A stretch of DNA of 33,386 nucleotides from Candidatus Wolfebacteria bacterium (GTDB lineage: Bacteria > Patescibacteriota > Minisyncoccia > Phycocordibacterales > GCA-2401445), in assembly GCA_002401445.1 (NCBI GenBank), contig NVTD01000007.1:1-33386 (forward strand), written 5' to 3'. The notes beneath the pieces were generated by a model. That model did not search any database and was not told where the DNA came from. It was given only the letters and a program-made list of their open reading frames with translations. Position 1 is the stretch's first letter; each line of letters begins with the position of its first letter. The position numbers and the translations under genes are program-made. This document shows positions 21,966-29,219 of this stretch, piece by piece.

Positions 21966-23108
21966 TTAATGAAGGTTTATTCTTGGTTTGACTACTGAAT
22001 TACCTTCAACATATGTGGTTAAATCACTTTCGGATAAAACACGCAATTCTTCGATGCGTGTGTCTCCATGTGATGCAGAAAGTGACTCTTTTAGTACAGC
22101 ATTTCTAGCTTCACCTACCTCCTTTATACCCTTTGCCTCCGCCTGTTTCTTCAGCAAATCAACTTCAGCTTCTGCTCTACCTTTGTCAAGAATTGCAGCA
22201 GCTTCTTGTTCAGCAAGGAACTTTTTCTCTGCCGCCGCAACTAATTTGTCTGAAAGAGTGAAGTTGATAAACTGCACAGATTCGATAATGACTCCGTAAG
22301 TACTAATTTCAGTATCGTTATCAGGCATAAGTGTGTCCGAAAAACTTATGATTTTTTCTGAAGCACGAATGCCATCGGACTGTTTGTCTGGATCTTCGTG
22401 TTTGTAAACACGAAACTTTTCAATACCAGATTTTTTAATTCTAGCTGTAGAGTTTTCTGGAGTGGCATCACCGGGTATTGGTTCTGTATCGGTGGGATTG
22501 AATTGAGCCACATAAGCACGAACTCTTTTTGTAGCAATGCCGAATACCTGTGTAAGGTATGCTGATTGCACAACAAGAGCTTCTCCTAGATGCACGGATT
22601 CTATATTAATCACAAATGTGATGTCTATCCGGTTTCCGCCCAGGTCCACCGAAAGTTTTCTTGCGTAGGGGTATCTAAATCTTATGTGGTCCGTAGTTTC
22701 TGTTTTCTGAGTTGGATCACGTGGATAGTTAAGTAGACTTGTTCCATCATCATCGAGCTTGGCCCATGCTTGTTTGTAAGTACCTACTTTATAGATTGGA
22801 TAAATACCAATCCACACGAAACCCCATAATTTCTTATTAATTTTTTGCCAAAATCCCAATATTGGGCGTGGGTGTTCGTCTGATGCAGTGAGTATTTTTC
22901 CAGTTAATGGATGAACCCATTTATCTGGAGCAGGGTCACCATAATATCTGTGAGCGATACCATTTTTCTTTACGACAAATGACTGCCCAGAAATAATTGG
23001 TACCCAGAACATTTTTTTATTTCCTGACTTATTTATACCGAAGTATAAAATAAGTGGTATAGATACAATTATTAATGCCACTACTATAAATGGTATGAAT
23101 GCGGTCAT
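21966..23108 (-). CDS. SPFH/band-7 domain membrane protein
   Basis: 380 residues: one N-terminal transmembrane helix (about 2-23), a divergent SPFH/prohibitin-like domain through about residue 290, then an alanine/glutamate-rich coiled region (AAAEKKFLAEQEAAAILDKG, AEAEVDLLKKQAEAKGIKEV) typical of stomatin and flotillin families that oligomerise into membrane scaffolds. I start at ATG 23108 (MTAFIPFIVVAL), just before the helix; GTG 23141 would add 11 charged residues. Its partner gene 21288-21938 follows. Role in the cell unknown; membrane-domain organisation or protease control is typical of the family. Confidence 0.8.
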   Translation of the reverse strand: MTAFIPFIVVALIIVSIPLILYFGINKSGNKKMFWVPIISGQSFVVKKNGIAHRYYGDPAPDKWVHPLTGKILTASDEHPRPILGFWQKINKKLWGFVWIGIYPIYKVGTYKQAWAKLDDDGTSLLNYPRDPTQKTETTDHIRFRYPYARKLSVDLGGNRIDITFVINIESVHLGEALVVQSAYLTQVFGIATKRVRAYVAQFNPTDTEPIPGDATPENSTARIKKSGIEKFRVYKHEDPDKQSDGIRASEKIISFSDTLMPDNDTEISTYGVIIESVQFINFTLSDKLVAAAEKKFLAEQEAAAILDKGRAEAEVDLLKKQAEAKGIKEVGEARNAVLKESLSASHGDTRIEELRVLSESDLTTYVEGNSVVKPRINLH

Positions 23109-23250
23109 TTTGTGTCTTTCTATTTTTGTGTCAAAGATCACGAGATCTTTAAACGTTGTTTTTGTTTAAATTGTTTCTGGTGAGAATAGTAACATTAAAA
23201 GAGGTAAAAGTCAAGGTATCCATGCATGGGTTGTGTGGTAGGGGAGATAT

Positions 23251-23284
23251 AAAAAACCGCCCCAATCTCAGAAGAGAATGGGGC
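23251..23284 (-). terminator. Terminator of the response-regulator gene
   Basis: Stem GCCCCAATCTC/GAGAATGGGGC (one mismatch) with loop AGAA at 23259-23284; the minus strand continues into GGTTTTTT. It separates the receiver gene from the SPFH gene downstream. Confidence 0.8.
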
Positions 23285-23299
23285 AATATAGGTCTTTAT

Positions 23300-23695
23300 T
23301 TAGGCGTTTACTGGTTTCGTTAGTTCCTGAATCATAGCTGATAATTCCCTTAGACTAAACGGTTTAGACAGAAAGCCGTTTATGTTATACGGTAGTAGTT
23401 CATTTTCGGTGACTTGGGCGTCCATGCGTCCTGATATCACGACTACAATCAGGTCTGGATGTTTCTTGCGTGCCATCTCTATTAGCTCCTTCCCAGACAT
23501 TCTAGGCATATCGAGATCCGTAACTAAGACATCAAAGGGTGTCTCGGGGGAGGTCTTTGATAAAATCTCCCAAGCCTCTTTGCCGTCAGAAGCGGTGGTA
23601 CAGAGTACTTCTTTGTTGGCCTGGAGGCTCCTTTTTAAGGCGTCTAACAGAGATTTGGTGTCGTCAGCTATAAGAATATTAATTTTTCCACTCAT
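23300..23695 (-). CDS. CheY-like single-domain response regulator
   Basis: 131 residues, only a receiver domain. Acidic pocket Asp11-Asp12 (IADD), phospho-acceptor Asp60 in VTDLDMPRMSG, the switch serine Ser88 in VISG, and Lys111 in LSKPF are all present, so it should be phosphorylated. No output domain and no histidine kinase occur in the window, so its partner is elsewhere. AAGGAAAGG upstream of the ATG, with a TATAAT box further up, gives it a conventional leadered start. It is monocistronic between two terminators or tRNA regions. Confidence 0.9.
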   Translation of the reverse strand: MSGKINILIADDTKSLLDALKRSLQANKEVLCTTASDGKEAWEILSKTSPETPFDVLVTDLDMPRMSGKELIEMARKKHPDLIVVVISGRMDAQVTENELLPYNINGFLSKPFSLRELSAMIQELTKPVNA

Positions 23696-23946
23696 TTTTC
23701 CACGTACCTTTCCTTTATCTCTATATCATTATAGAGAAGTTCAGCCCATAACATAGCATATTATTAGGTATTGTCAAGGGGTGTGCCAAGAGGGATAGGT
23801 TGGTAGAGATTTCTCTATGTATAGTAAGGTTTTGCTTGTGCTTATTTATCTGATACTATAGTATACGTTCACATGAACTGTCCTGCCGGTACTGTGGGTA
23901 GGGAAGTTACAATAATTAGCGAGCGGATTGAACATAAAACATCTAT

Positions 23947-24019
23947 CCGCCTATAGCTCAGTTGGTAGAGCATCCGACTCTTAATCGGCAGGTCGTAGGT
24001 TCGAATCCTACTGGGCGGA
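23947..24019 (+). tRNA. tRNA-Lys (anticodon CTT)
   Basis: Acceptor CCGCCTA/TGGGCGG, D-arm GCTC...GAGC, anticodon loop CTCTTAA with CTT at 23980-23982, T-arm GTAGG-TTCGAAT-CCTAC, discriminator A at 24019. The CCA is not encoded. Anticodon-stem pair 27-43 is T-C. A run ending in TACAAT at 23908 upstream may be its -10 box. Confidence 0.93.
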
Positions 24020-24030
24020 CAAGCGTTAAG

Positions 24031-24056
24031 AAACCCTGCCCTGCGGCAGGGTTTTA
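24031..24056 (+). terminator. Terminator after tRNA-Lys
   Basis: AAACCCTGCC-CTGC-GGCAGGGTTT, ending in GTTTTA. An outer pair, GGACAAGC (24017-24024, including the tRNA 3' end) and GCTTGTCC (24057-24064), can extend the hairpin, which may compete with the acceptor stem. Confidence 0.75.
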
Positions 24057-24182
24057 GCTTGTCCGAGGCGGAGCGCTGTGCGAGTTTGACTCGCTCGATA
24101 GCGAGGAAAGGCGAACACCGCGAGCCGGGGTCGCGGAAAATTACCGTCAGGGAATTTATCTGTGACGGCAAGTCCGCCCTTT
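24057..24182 (+). ncRNA. GC-rich segment with predicted multi-hairpin fold
   Basis: This stretch between tRNA-Lys and tRNA-Leu is much more GC-rich than its surroundings. GGCGGA (24067-24072) can pair with TCCGCC (24173-24178), enclosing three perfect hairpins: CTCGCT-CGAT-AGCGAG (24090-24105), CCGCGA-7-TCGCGG (24118-24136) and CCGTCA-13-TGACGG (24144-24168). The ORFs crossing it look spurious. It may be a small structured RNA or the remains of an element inserted at the tRNA. No known RNA family is recognised. Confidence 0.4.
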
Positions 24183-24273
24183 CTCTTAAGGAAATCACTA
24201 GTGACCAAACCCTACACGATGCAACACTTGTCCCAACAACGTACCTATGCTAAATTGGCATAGTACTATCCCT

Positions 24274-24355
24274 GCCGGGGTGGCGTAATTGGTAGCCGCG
24301 TTAGTCTTAGGAACTAATGGAGTAATCCGTGGAGGTTCAAGTCCTCTCCCCGGCA
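24274..24355 (+). tRNA. tRNA-Leu (anticodon TAG)
   Basis: Acceptor GCCGGGG/CCCCGGC, anticodon loop CTTAGGA with TAG, stem TTAGT/ACTAA, long variable arm (TGGAGTAATCCGT), T-arm GGAGG-TTCAAGT-CCTCT with one wobble or mismatch, discriminator A. The CCA is not encoded. A terminator follows directly. Confidence 0.93.
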
Positions 24356-24361
24356 CAAATA

Positions 24362-24388
24362 AAAAACCGCTTAAATGCGGTTTTTTTA
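24362..24388 (+). terminator. Terminator after tRNA-Leu(TAG)
   Basis: AAAAACCGC-TTAAAT-GCGGTTTTTTT, directly downstream of the tRNA. Confidence 0.85.
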
Positions 24389-24402
24389 TTTAGAACAAAA
24401 GC

Positions 24403-24430
24403 AAAACCTTGCGATATATCGCAAGGTTTT
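24403..24430. repeat. 28-base palindrome, copy 1 (3' of the TrpR-like gene)
   Basis: A perfect palindrome whose half is AAAACCTTGCGATA. It lies just past the TrpR-like gene and is a plausible terminator for it. The identical sequence is repeated on the other side of the gene at 24879-24906; ATTCTATAA beside this copy is also mirrored by TTATAGAAT near 24860. Confidence 0.85.
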
Positions 24431-24433
24431 ATT

Positions 24434-24835
24434 CTATAATTTGTCAACAAATTGTTTAAATGAATGTGTACGTCCTGTAAACATGAGGGACAGTAAAGAT
24501 TTGACGAACTCATTGTGTGAACCTTCTTTTGTATATTTAAATACCCACTTGGATGTACGCTGATATTTTTTCAAGTGTACATCTCGCAAGAATCGATTTG
24601 CTGTTGACGCACTTACTCCTAGTAAATCACTTATCTTGTATAGTGATACACCTTTTTTTATGAGAAAAATCATACCTATGCGCTTTGCGAGCATGATTTT
24701 TTCTGTAGGGGTTAATAACTCATCAAAAATTTGCACACGAGCTTTTGAATCAGTGTCACGAATTATTTGTAGTAAATGCTTCTCAAGGTCACGCTTTGTT
24801 TTTGCTGTTAATTTTGATTTAGATACGTGTGGCAT
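24434..24835 (-). CDS. TrpR-family (YerC/YecD-like) DNA-binding regulator
   Basis: 133 residues, mostly helical. The Trp-repressor superfamily pattern is clear: LLTPTEKIMLAKRIGMIFLIKKG followed by the helix-turn-helix SLYKISDLLGVSASTANRF (about 67-85). A basic C-terminal region (KKYQRTSKWVFKYTKEG) extends beyond the usual fold. No trp gene is close, so a role in tryptophan control is not supported. It is flanked by two identical palindromes, one about 45 bases upstream of its start; these could be its operators. It sits among tRNA genes. Confidence 0.85.
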   Translation of the reverse strand: MPHVSKSKLTAKTKRDLEKHLLQIIRDTDSKARVQIFDELLTPTEKIMLAKRIGMIFLIKKGVSLYKISDLLGVSASTANRFLRDVHLKKYQRTSKWVFKYTKEGSHNEFVKSLLSLMFTGRTHSFKQFVDKL

Positions 24836-24875
24836 AAATGTATCAATTATCTTTAAATCTTATAGAATAATATAC

Positions 24876-24909
24876 CACAAAACCTTGCGATATATCGCAA
24901 GGTTTTGTG
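24876..24909. repeat. 34-base palindrome, copy 2 (5' of the TrpR-like gene)
   Basis: Contains the same 28 bases as 24403-24430, extended by CAC/GTG on both ends to a 34-base perfect palindrome. Located 41-74 bases upstream of the TrpR-like start codon. It could be an operator, a terminator of transcription coming from tRNA-Leu(TAA), or the end of a small inserted cassette. Confidence 0.85.
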
Positions 24910-24947
24910 TGGATATATTATAAGTGTAATAGTTTTACTTATGTTTT

Positions 24948-25041
24948 GTGCCCGGAGTGGGACTTGGTCACTCTCATGGATTTTTATTTCGTCTTTCAGA
25001 CTTATAAAAATCTCATTCCATTGACCTCCACTCGGGCGCAC
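24948..25041 (-). repeat. Long imperfect hairpin carrying a copy of the tRNA-Leu 3' end
   Basis: GTGCCCGGAGTGGGA (24948-24962) is an exact copy of the 3' end of the tRNA-Leu(TAA) gene (25140-25154). It can pair with TCCACTCGGGCGCAC near 25027, and the inner part continues with GATTTTTAT/ATAAAAATC and GTCT-TTC-AGAC at the tip. The whole 94-base segment folds as one long stem. GC-rich sequence continues to about 25095. The ORFs here look spurious. Confidence 0.55.
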
Positions 25042-25140
25042 AGCTCGTACCTCGCTGGCTTAGCGCGCCCTCGGTTCAATTTCCATCCGTACACTAAAAA
25101 TCAAATAGAAAATATTTCATATTTTCTACTAATTTTTATG

Positions 25141-25224
25141 TGCCCGGAGTGGGAATTGAACCCACATCCGCATTTGCGGACAACATTTTAAGTGTTGCGC
25201 GTATACCGATTCCGCCATCCGGGC
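25141..25224 (-). tRNA. tRNA-Leu (anticodon TAA)
   Basis: Minus strand: acceptor GCCCGGA/TCCGGGC, anticodon loop CTTAAAA with TAA and stem CAACA/TGTTG, variable arm GTCCGCAAATGCGGAT, T-arm GTGGG-TTCAATT-CCCAC, discriminator A. The CCA is not encoded. Confidence 0.94.
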
Positions 25225-25269
25225 AATTGTACATAAAATAAGTAATACAAAGTATTAATATTCTACATG

Positions 25270-25343
25270 AGGCCTAGGCCGGGTTTGAACCGGCGCATAA
25301 CGGTTTTGCAAACCGCCGCGTTAACCAACTTCGCCACTAGGCC
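25270..25343 (-). tRNA. tRNA-Cys (anticodon GCA)
   Basis: Minus strand: acceptor GGCCTAG/CTAGGCC, anticodon loop TTGCAAA with GCA, stem GCGGT/ACCGT, T-arm GCCGG-TTCAAAC-CCGGC, discriminator T, which is the known identity base for cysteine. Its 5' part is duplicated at 25441-25465. Confidence 0.94.
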
Positions 25344-25523
25344 ATGTTTTATTCCAGATGTTCTATTGGTGATTATATACTATTGCACAACAAGTGGCGG
25401 TTCCGCCACGCCTGCCCGTCCGTAGCCAAAGCGAAGGCGGGTTAACCAACTTCGCCACTAGGCCATATTTTATTTCAGATGTTCTATTGGTGATTATATA
25501 CTATTGCATAGCAAGCGGCGGCT
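25320..25523. repeat. Duplicated 83-base unit containing the 5' end of tRNA-Cys
   Basis: Bases 25320-25402 recur with few changes at 25441-25523 (offset 121). Each copy begins with GTTAACCAACTTCGCCACTA, the 5' part of tRNA-Cys on the minus strand, so the second is a tRNA fragment. GC-rich repeats (GGCGG-CCGCC, GCGAAGGCGG, GAGCTTGTCGAAGGG) separate the units. A third, more decayed fragment (GTTAAC...CTCGCCACCCGGGG) lies at 25554-25594. Confidence 0.7.
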
Positions 25524-25553
25524 CCGCCACGTCTGCCCTGAGCTTGTCGAAGG

Positions 25554-25594
25554 GTTAACCTGCCTGCCGGCAGGCCTGACTCTCGCCACCCGGG
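25554..25594 (-). pseudogene. Decayed tRNA 5' fragment
   Basis: On the minus strand, CCCCGGGTGGCGAGAG, then a CCTGCCGGCAGG-type palindrome, then GGTTAAC. This keeps the spacing of the start of a tRNA D-arm but is interrupted by a GC-rich palindrome. Only the 5' region is present, right before the rbfA stop. Confidence 0.3.
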
Positions 25595-25596
25595 GA

Positions 25597-25920
25597 TTAA
25601 CCTTCGTTACTTATCTCTTCAATACGTTGTCTATTTTTCTCACCCGCATCTAGTTCTACCCCAAAGAAGGGGATACGTGCAAGTCTTGTGTTTTTCTTAA
25701 TGTAATTACGTAAATCAGACAATCTACGTAATGCAAATTCAATCACTGAGCGTTCTCTGTTTTCTGGGAGTACACTCAGAAGTATTGTAGCGTGTTTCCC
25801 ATCTTTTGAAACCCCAATGCGTGTCACAGTGATAAGAGCACCACCACTTGATTCTTTTTGAAAAAAATCTGCAACAGTTCGCATAAGTATGTCTTTGGCC
25901 CGTTCGTCTTTGATATTCAT
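25597..25920 (-). CDS. rbfA: 30S ribosome-binding factor RbfA
   Basis: A 107-residue KH-type protein that helps 30S maturation and processing of the 16S rRNA 5' end, best known for cold growth. ITVTRIGVSKDGKHATILLSV and RLARIPFFGVELDAG match the family. Its ATG at 25920 follows the infB stop with one base between (TAATATG), the conserved infB-rbfA order. It lacks the longer C-terminal tail of some homologues. Confidence 0.9.
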   Translation of the reverse strand: MNIKDERAKDILMRTVADFFQKESSGGALITVTRIGVSKDGKHATILLSVLPENRERSVIEFALRRLSDLRNYIKKNTRLARIPFFGVELDAGEKNRQRIEEISNEG

Positions 25921-25921
25921 A

Positions 25922-27430
25922 TTATTTTCTAACAACAGTAATAGCAGTAAGACTGTCACCTTCGGTGATTTCTACTTTTGATTCAATCATCATTCCGAAT
26001 TCACCACCATCATTAACTTCTTCTGTTTTCTTTTTTTGCTGCTGTAGTTCTAAGATCTTACCTTTTCCAATATTGTTCCCACGACGTTCCACATTTACAG
26101 TATTTCCAACTGCTAATATTCCAGAATTTATTTTGCCACCCATAACCTGTTTGTCTTTTGTTTTGCTGAACGTTCTAATAATCTTCGCTTCTCCAACTAT
26201 TTCTTCAGTCTCTTGAACAGGTGTACGTTCAACTATTTTCTCTTCTAGCCATTCTGTTAGTCTGTATATGATATCGAATGTATGTATGACAACTCCAACT
26301 CTTTCTGCCATGTGCTGTGCTACGTTACCAATTTTTACATTAAATCCAACCACGACTGTATTTGGGTTTCCTGCGACAGATTTAATGTCTCCTTCAGAAA
26401 TAGCACCAATCCCAGTCTGTACTATTTTTATAGATACATTATCTGTTTTAATTCTATCTATTTCATGAATGATCGCATCGATACTTCCAGATACATCAGC
26501 CTTAATTACAATAGGGATCACAACAGAATCAGTAGGAGGTCTTGATGGAGGTGTATTTGAGGGTTCTGGGATTGCAACACTTTTTGCGGCTTGTTCAGCA
26601 TCTTTTTTCTTGTTGAATACTTTAAACGGAGAACCTACTTTTGGAGCTTCACTCCATCCTGTAATACGAATAGGTGTCGATGTTCCTGCTCGGGTTATTT
26701 TTTTACCTTGAAAGTCTTCCATAATACGCACAGGGGCAAGTGCTCTACCTGATGCAATCACCATACCTTGTTCTATAGATCCCGTTGTCAGTATTAATGT
26801 AGCAGCGATTCCTTTCTTTGGATCAAGATTTGCTTCGAGTACGTATCCTGTTGCAGGGTCATTGGAAGTACCTTTTAAGTCTTCTAATTCAGCAGCAAGC
26901 AACAAAAGAGAAAGAAGGTCAGGAATACCTTCGCCAGTCTCGGCTGATATAGAAACCACAGGTACACTACCACCAAGACCTTCAACAAATATTTCATGTT
27001 CCATTAGGTCTCGTTTTACTTTTTCAGCGTCAGCGCTTGGTTTGTCGATTTTATTTATCGCAACAATAAAAGGCACATTTGCATCTTTAATTGCTTTGTA
27101 AGCCTCCAGTGTTTGCGGTTTTACTCCATCATCAGCAGCGATTATCAAAATGACCACGTCAGAAATATCAGCGCTTCTTTCTCTCATTGCTTGGAATGCA
27201 GCGTGTCCGGGCGTATCAAGAAAAGTTATATTTTTTTCTTCTCCGGCTTCATTTTTGTGAGTGACCATGTATGCACTCACATGTTGTGTGATTCCACCAG
27301 CCTCTCCTTCAACAATCTTTGTTTTTCTTATGTAATCAAGAAGGCTAGATTTTCCATGATCAATATGACCCATTACTGCGACAATAGGTGCTCGTGTTTC
27401 TGTATTCTTTTGTGCAGTAGTTTCTTTCAT
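25922..27430 (-). CDS. infB: Translation initiation factor IF-2 (short form)
   Basis: GTPase that places initiator tRNA on the 30S subunit and drives subunit joining. At 502 residues it starts almost directly at the G domain, lacking the long N-terminal region of E. coli IF-2. G1 GHIDHGKSS (21-29), G2 GGITQHV, G3 DTPGHAAF, G4 NKID and G5 SAETGEG are intact; domains II-IV follow, with [18 protein letters not shown] and GFNVKIGN in domain III and the C-terminal initiator-tRNA domain present. No Shine-Dalgarno is visible. It is cotranscribed with rbfA. Confidence 0.95.
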   Translation of the reverse strand: MKETTAQKNTETRAPIVAVMGHIDHGKSSLLDYIRKTKIVEGEAGGITQHVSAYMVTHKNEAGEEKNITFLDTPGHAAFQAMRERSADISDVVILIIAADDGVKPQTLEAYKAIKDANVPFIVAINKIDKPSADAEKVKRDLMEHEIFVEGLGGSVPVVSISAETGEGIPDLLSLLLLAAELEDLKGTSNDPATGYVLEANLDPKKGIAATLILTTGSIEQGMVIASGRALAPVRIMEDFQGKKITRAGTSTPIRITGWSEAPKVGSPFKVFNKKKDAEQAAKSVAIPEPSNTPPSRPPTDSVVIPIVIKADVSGSIDAIIHEIDRIKTDNVSIKIVQTGIGAISEGDIKSVAGNPNTVVVGFNVKIGNVAQHMAERVGVVIHTFDIIYRLTEWLEEKIVERTPVQETEEIVGEAKIIRTFSKTKDKQVMGGKINSGILAVGNTVNVERRGNNIGKGKILELQQQKKKTEEVNDGGEFGMMIESKVEITEGDSLTAITVVRK

Positions 27431-27510
27431 TATTTTAAAAGTAAAACTGCCAAATGGCAGATCTGAAGATAAGTGCGAGATTTGTATATGCGTGTACTAC
27501 ATGTTTTAAA

Positions 27511-27981
27511 CTAACTTTTCTTTGCCTTTTCGATAACCCCTTTTTCCTCAGAGGTTAATTCAACTGATGAAGAAAATTTGGATACTGGCTTTGAGAAAAT
27601 AGTTATACGATCTCGTGCGTATAAACTGGAAAGAACGACTCCATCACCAGATTCATTTAGAAGCGCAGTTGCAAAGCTTTGGTTTCCTCCAGAACCACTT
27701 CCTTTAAATGGATTGAATCTAACCGTTTCGACATGTTGCACACTTTTTCTCAAACGTTTTTCAACTGAGGTGAGATATGTACTCATTTCACCTTCAAATT
27801 TTTTATGTGCATCAAGCGATTGCTTTGTATGTCGTAGTGAATCCTCTAGGTTGAGAGAATCCTTTCCGACCAAGAATCTATTCATTTTCTTCCATAATAG
27901 AACAACAAATACCAATAGGACGATAATAAGCACGCTTTGTACTAAAAGTATTGTTGACACTATCTCTTCACTCAGATTCAT
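27511..27981 (-). CDS. DUF4446-family membrane protein
   Basis: 156 residues: one N-terminal transmembrane helix (about 9-31), a helical segment (about 40-85) and a conserved C-terminal domain with VRFNPFKGSGSGGNQSFATA and GVVLSSLYARDRITIFSKP, the hallmark of DUF4446. Function unknown in the family. ATG 27981 is set by a TATAAT box only 7 bases upstream, so the longer reading to 28023 is rejected. It is divergent from the cysteine desulfurase gene, 64 bases away, and lies upstream of infB. Confidence 0.8.
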   Translation of the reverse strand: MNLSEEIVSTILLVQSVLIIVLLVFVVLLWKKMNRFLVGKDSLNLEDSLRHTKQSLDAHKKFEGEMSTYLTSVEKRLRKSVQHVETVRFNPFKGSGSGGNQSFATALLNESGDGVVLSSLYARDRITIFSKPVSKFSSSVELTSEEKGVIEKAKKS

Positions 27982-27988
27982 GGCTTGG

Positions 27989-27994
27989 ATTATA
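27989..27994 (-). promoter_or_regulatory. -10 box for a leaderless DUF4446 mRNA
   Basis: The minus strand reads GGTATAAT, consensus TATAAT, ending 7 bases before the ATG. Confidence 0.6.
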
Positions 27995-28033
27995 CCTCTA
28001 AAATGTACTTTTGCCAATCCCACTAGGAAAGTA

Positions 28034-28039
28034 TATACT
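28034..28039 (+). promoter_or_regulatory. -10 box for a leaderless cysteine desulfurase mRNA
   Basis: AGTATATACT contains TATACT ending 6 bases before the ATG at 28046. It faces the opposite way to the DUF4446 promoter 40 bases away. Confidence 0.6.
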
Positions 28040-28045
28040 CGTCAA

Positions 28046-29191
28046 ATGAACAGAATATACCTTGATCATGCATCTACTACCCCAGCAAGTTCTGCTGTAA
28101 TAAAAGCAATGCGACCTCTCTCTGCGCAGTTTTTTGGTAATCCAGGGTCAATTCACGCTGAGGGAGTAAATGCGAGTAAAACACTCAAATCTGCAAGAAC
28201 GTCTGTCGCCAGGTTTTTTAGTTGTCAGACAGACGAGGTTGTGTTTACAGGGAGCGGTACACTTGCGAATAACCTCGCTCTTTTTGGAGTAGTCGAATAT
28301 TTGCAGAAACATGGACGCAATTATTCGGATATGCATATTGTTACTACAGGAATAGAACATTCTTCTGTTCTGGAAGTGTTTAGAGAATTAGAGAGATTGG
28401 GTGTTTTGGTTTCTTATATTCCTGTGAGATCAAATGGTTTGGTTGATCTCGAGCGTGTTCTATCTGTATTAAATGATAAAACCGTTCTTGTGTCAGTGGG
28501 ATATGTAAACGGTGAGATTGGAGTAATACAACCAATTGGAAAAATAACTAATATAATCAGAAAGTATAATTCTGAAATAAAAATACATATTGATGCGAGC
28601 CAAGCACCAGAATACCTTTCTTTGCCAGTAAATACTCTTGGTGTTGATCTGTGTACAATCGATGGGCAGAAAATGTATGGACCAAAAGGTGTTGGAGCTT
28701 TGTTTGTAAAACAAGGTACAAAATTGAATCCTATATCTTTTGGAGGCGGACAAGAAAAAGGTCTCTATTCTGGAACAGAGGCAATACCACTTATTGTTGG
28801 ATTATCTGTGGCATGTACAGAGGTAGTGAAGAATCGTGCAAAGGAGTATGCTCGCATGAAAGAATTACAGGACTACACATTTAAATATATTGGAGAGAAA
28901 TTGCCCAAAGCGGTAATCAACGGAAGCATAGATAGACGAATACCTAATAATATTAATATTTCGTTATCGGGAGTTGATACAGAATTTCTTGTGATACAGT
29001 TGGATCAAAAGGGGATTGCTTGTGCAACTAAAAGTGCTTGCGATGCGGACAAAGTACACTCACATGTCGTTCATGAGATTGATCCAGAGAATATAGATCG
29101 TGCCAAATCGACCCTCAGATTTACTTTTGGCAGAAGTACAAGGAAAAGACATATTCGTCGAACAGTCAAAGAAATCTGCTTAGCTTTGTAA
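28046..29191 (+). CDS. Cysteine desulfurase (NifS/IscS family)
   Basis: PLP enzyme that takes sulfur from cysteine for Fe-S clusters or tRNA thiolation. 381 residues: YLDHASTTP at the start, His105 in EHSS (stacks on PLP), DASQAP at 183-188, Lys209 in DGQKMYGPKG (PLP lysine), and Cys332 in CATKSAC (persulfide). Departures from the family: TSGATEANN reads TGSGTLANN, the histidine before the PLP lysine is Gln208, and GLRSGTE reads GLYSGTE. So activity is likely but the substrate site is changed. No IscU/SufU gene is nearby. ATG 28046 is set by the family N-terminus and the -10 box. Confidence 0.88.
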   Translation: MNRIYLDHASTTPASSAVIKAMRPLSAQFFGNPGSIHAEGVNASKTLKSARTSVARFFSCQTDEVVFTGSGTLANNLALFGVVEYLQKHGRNYSDMHIVTTGIEHSSVLEVFRELERLGVLVSYIPVRSNGLVDLERVLSVLNDKTVLVSVGYVNGEIGVIQPIGKITNIIRKYNSEIKIHIDASQAPEYLSLPVNTLGVDLCTIDGQKMYGPKGVGALFVKQGTKLNPISFGGGQEKGLYSGTEAIPLIVGLSVACTEVVKNRAKEYARMKELQDYTFKYIGEKLPKAVINGSIDRRIPNNINISLSGVDTEFLVIQLDQKGIACATKSACDADKVHSHVVHEIDPENIDRAKSTLRFTFGRSTRKRHIRRTVKEICLAL

Positions 29192-29207
29192 TTTTCAAAT
29201 CCCTTGG

Positions 29208-29213
29208 TACTAT
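29208..29213 (+). promoter_or_regulatory. -10 box for a leaderless mRNA (trypsin-fold protein)
   Basis: TTGGTACTAT contains an extended -10 (TGG then TACTAT) ending 6 bases before the ATG at 29220. Confidence 0.5.
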
Positions 29214-29219
29214 TGTTCT

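Noticed and set aside
23869-24198. Minus-strand ORF of 109 codons across tRNA-Lys
   Set aside because: It reads through the complement of a tRNA and of the GC-rich structured segment; no start signal, and such tRNA-shadow ORFs are commonly spurious.
24434-24835. Tryptophan repressor function
   Set aside because: The fold is TrpR-like, but no trp operon or tryptophan-site evidence is visible, so only a general regulator is claimed.
24853-25041. Minus-strand ORF of 62 codons in the hairpin next to tRNA-Leu(TAA)
   Set aside because: It lies across palindromic, non-coding-looking sequence with no start signal; the structure explains the conservation-like pattern better.
27578-28045. 156-codon N-terminal extension of the cysteine desulfurase
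   Set aside because: It is antisense to the DUF4446 gene; the true start at 28046 fits the family N-terminus and follows a -10 box.
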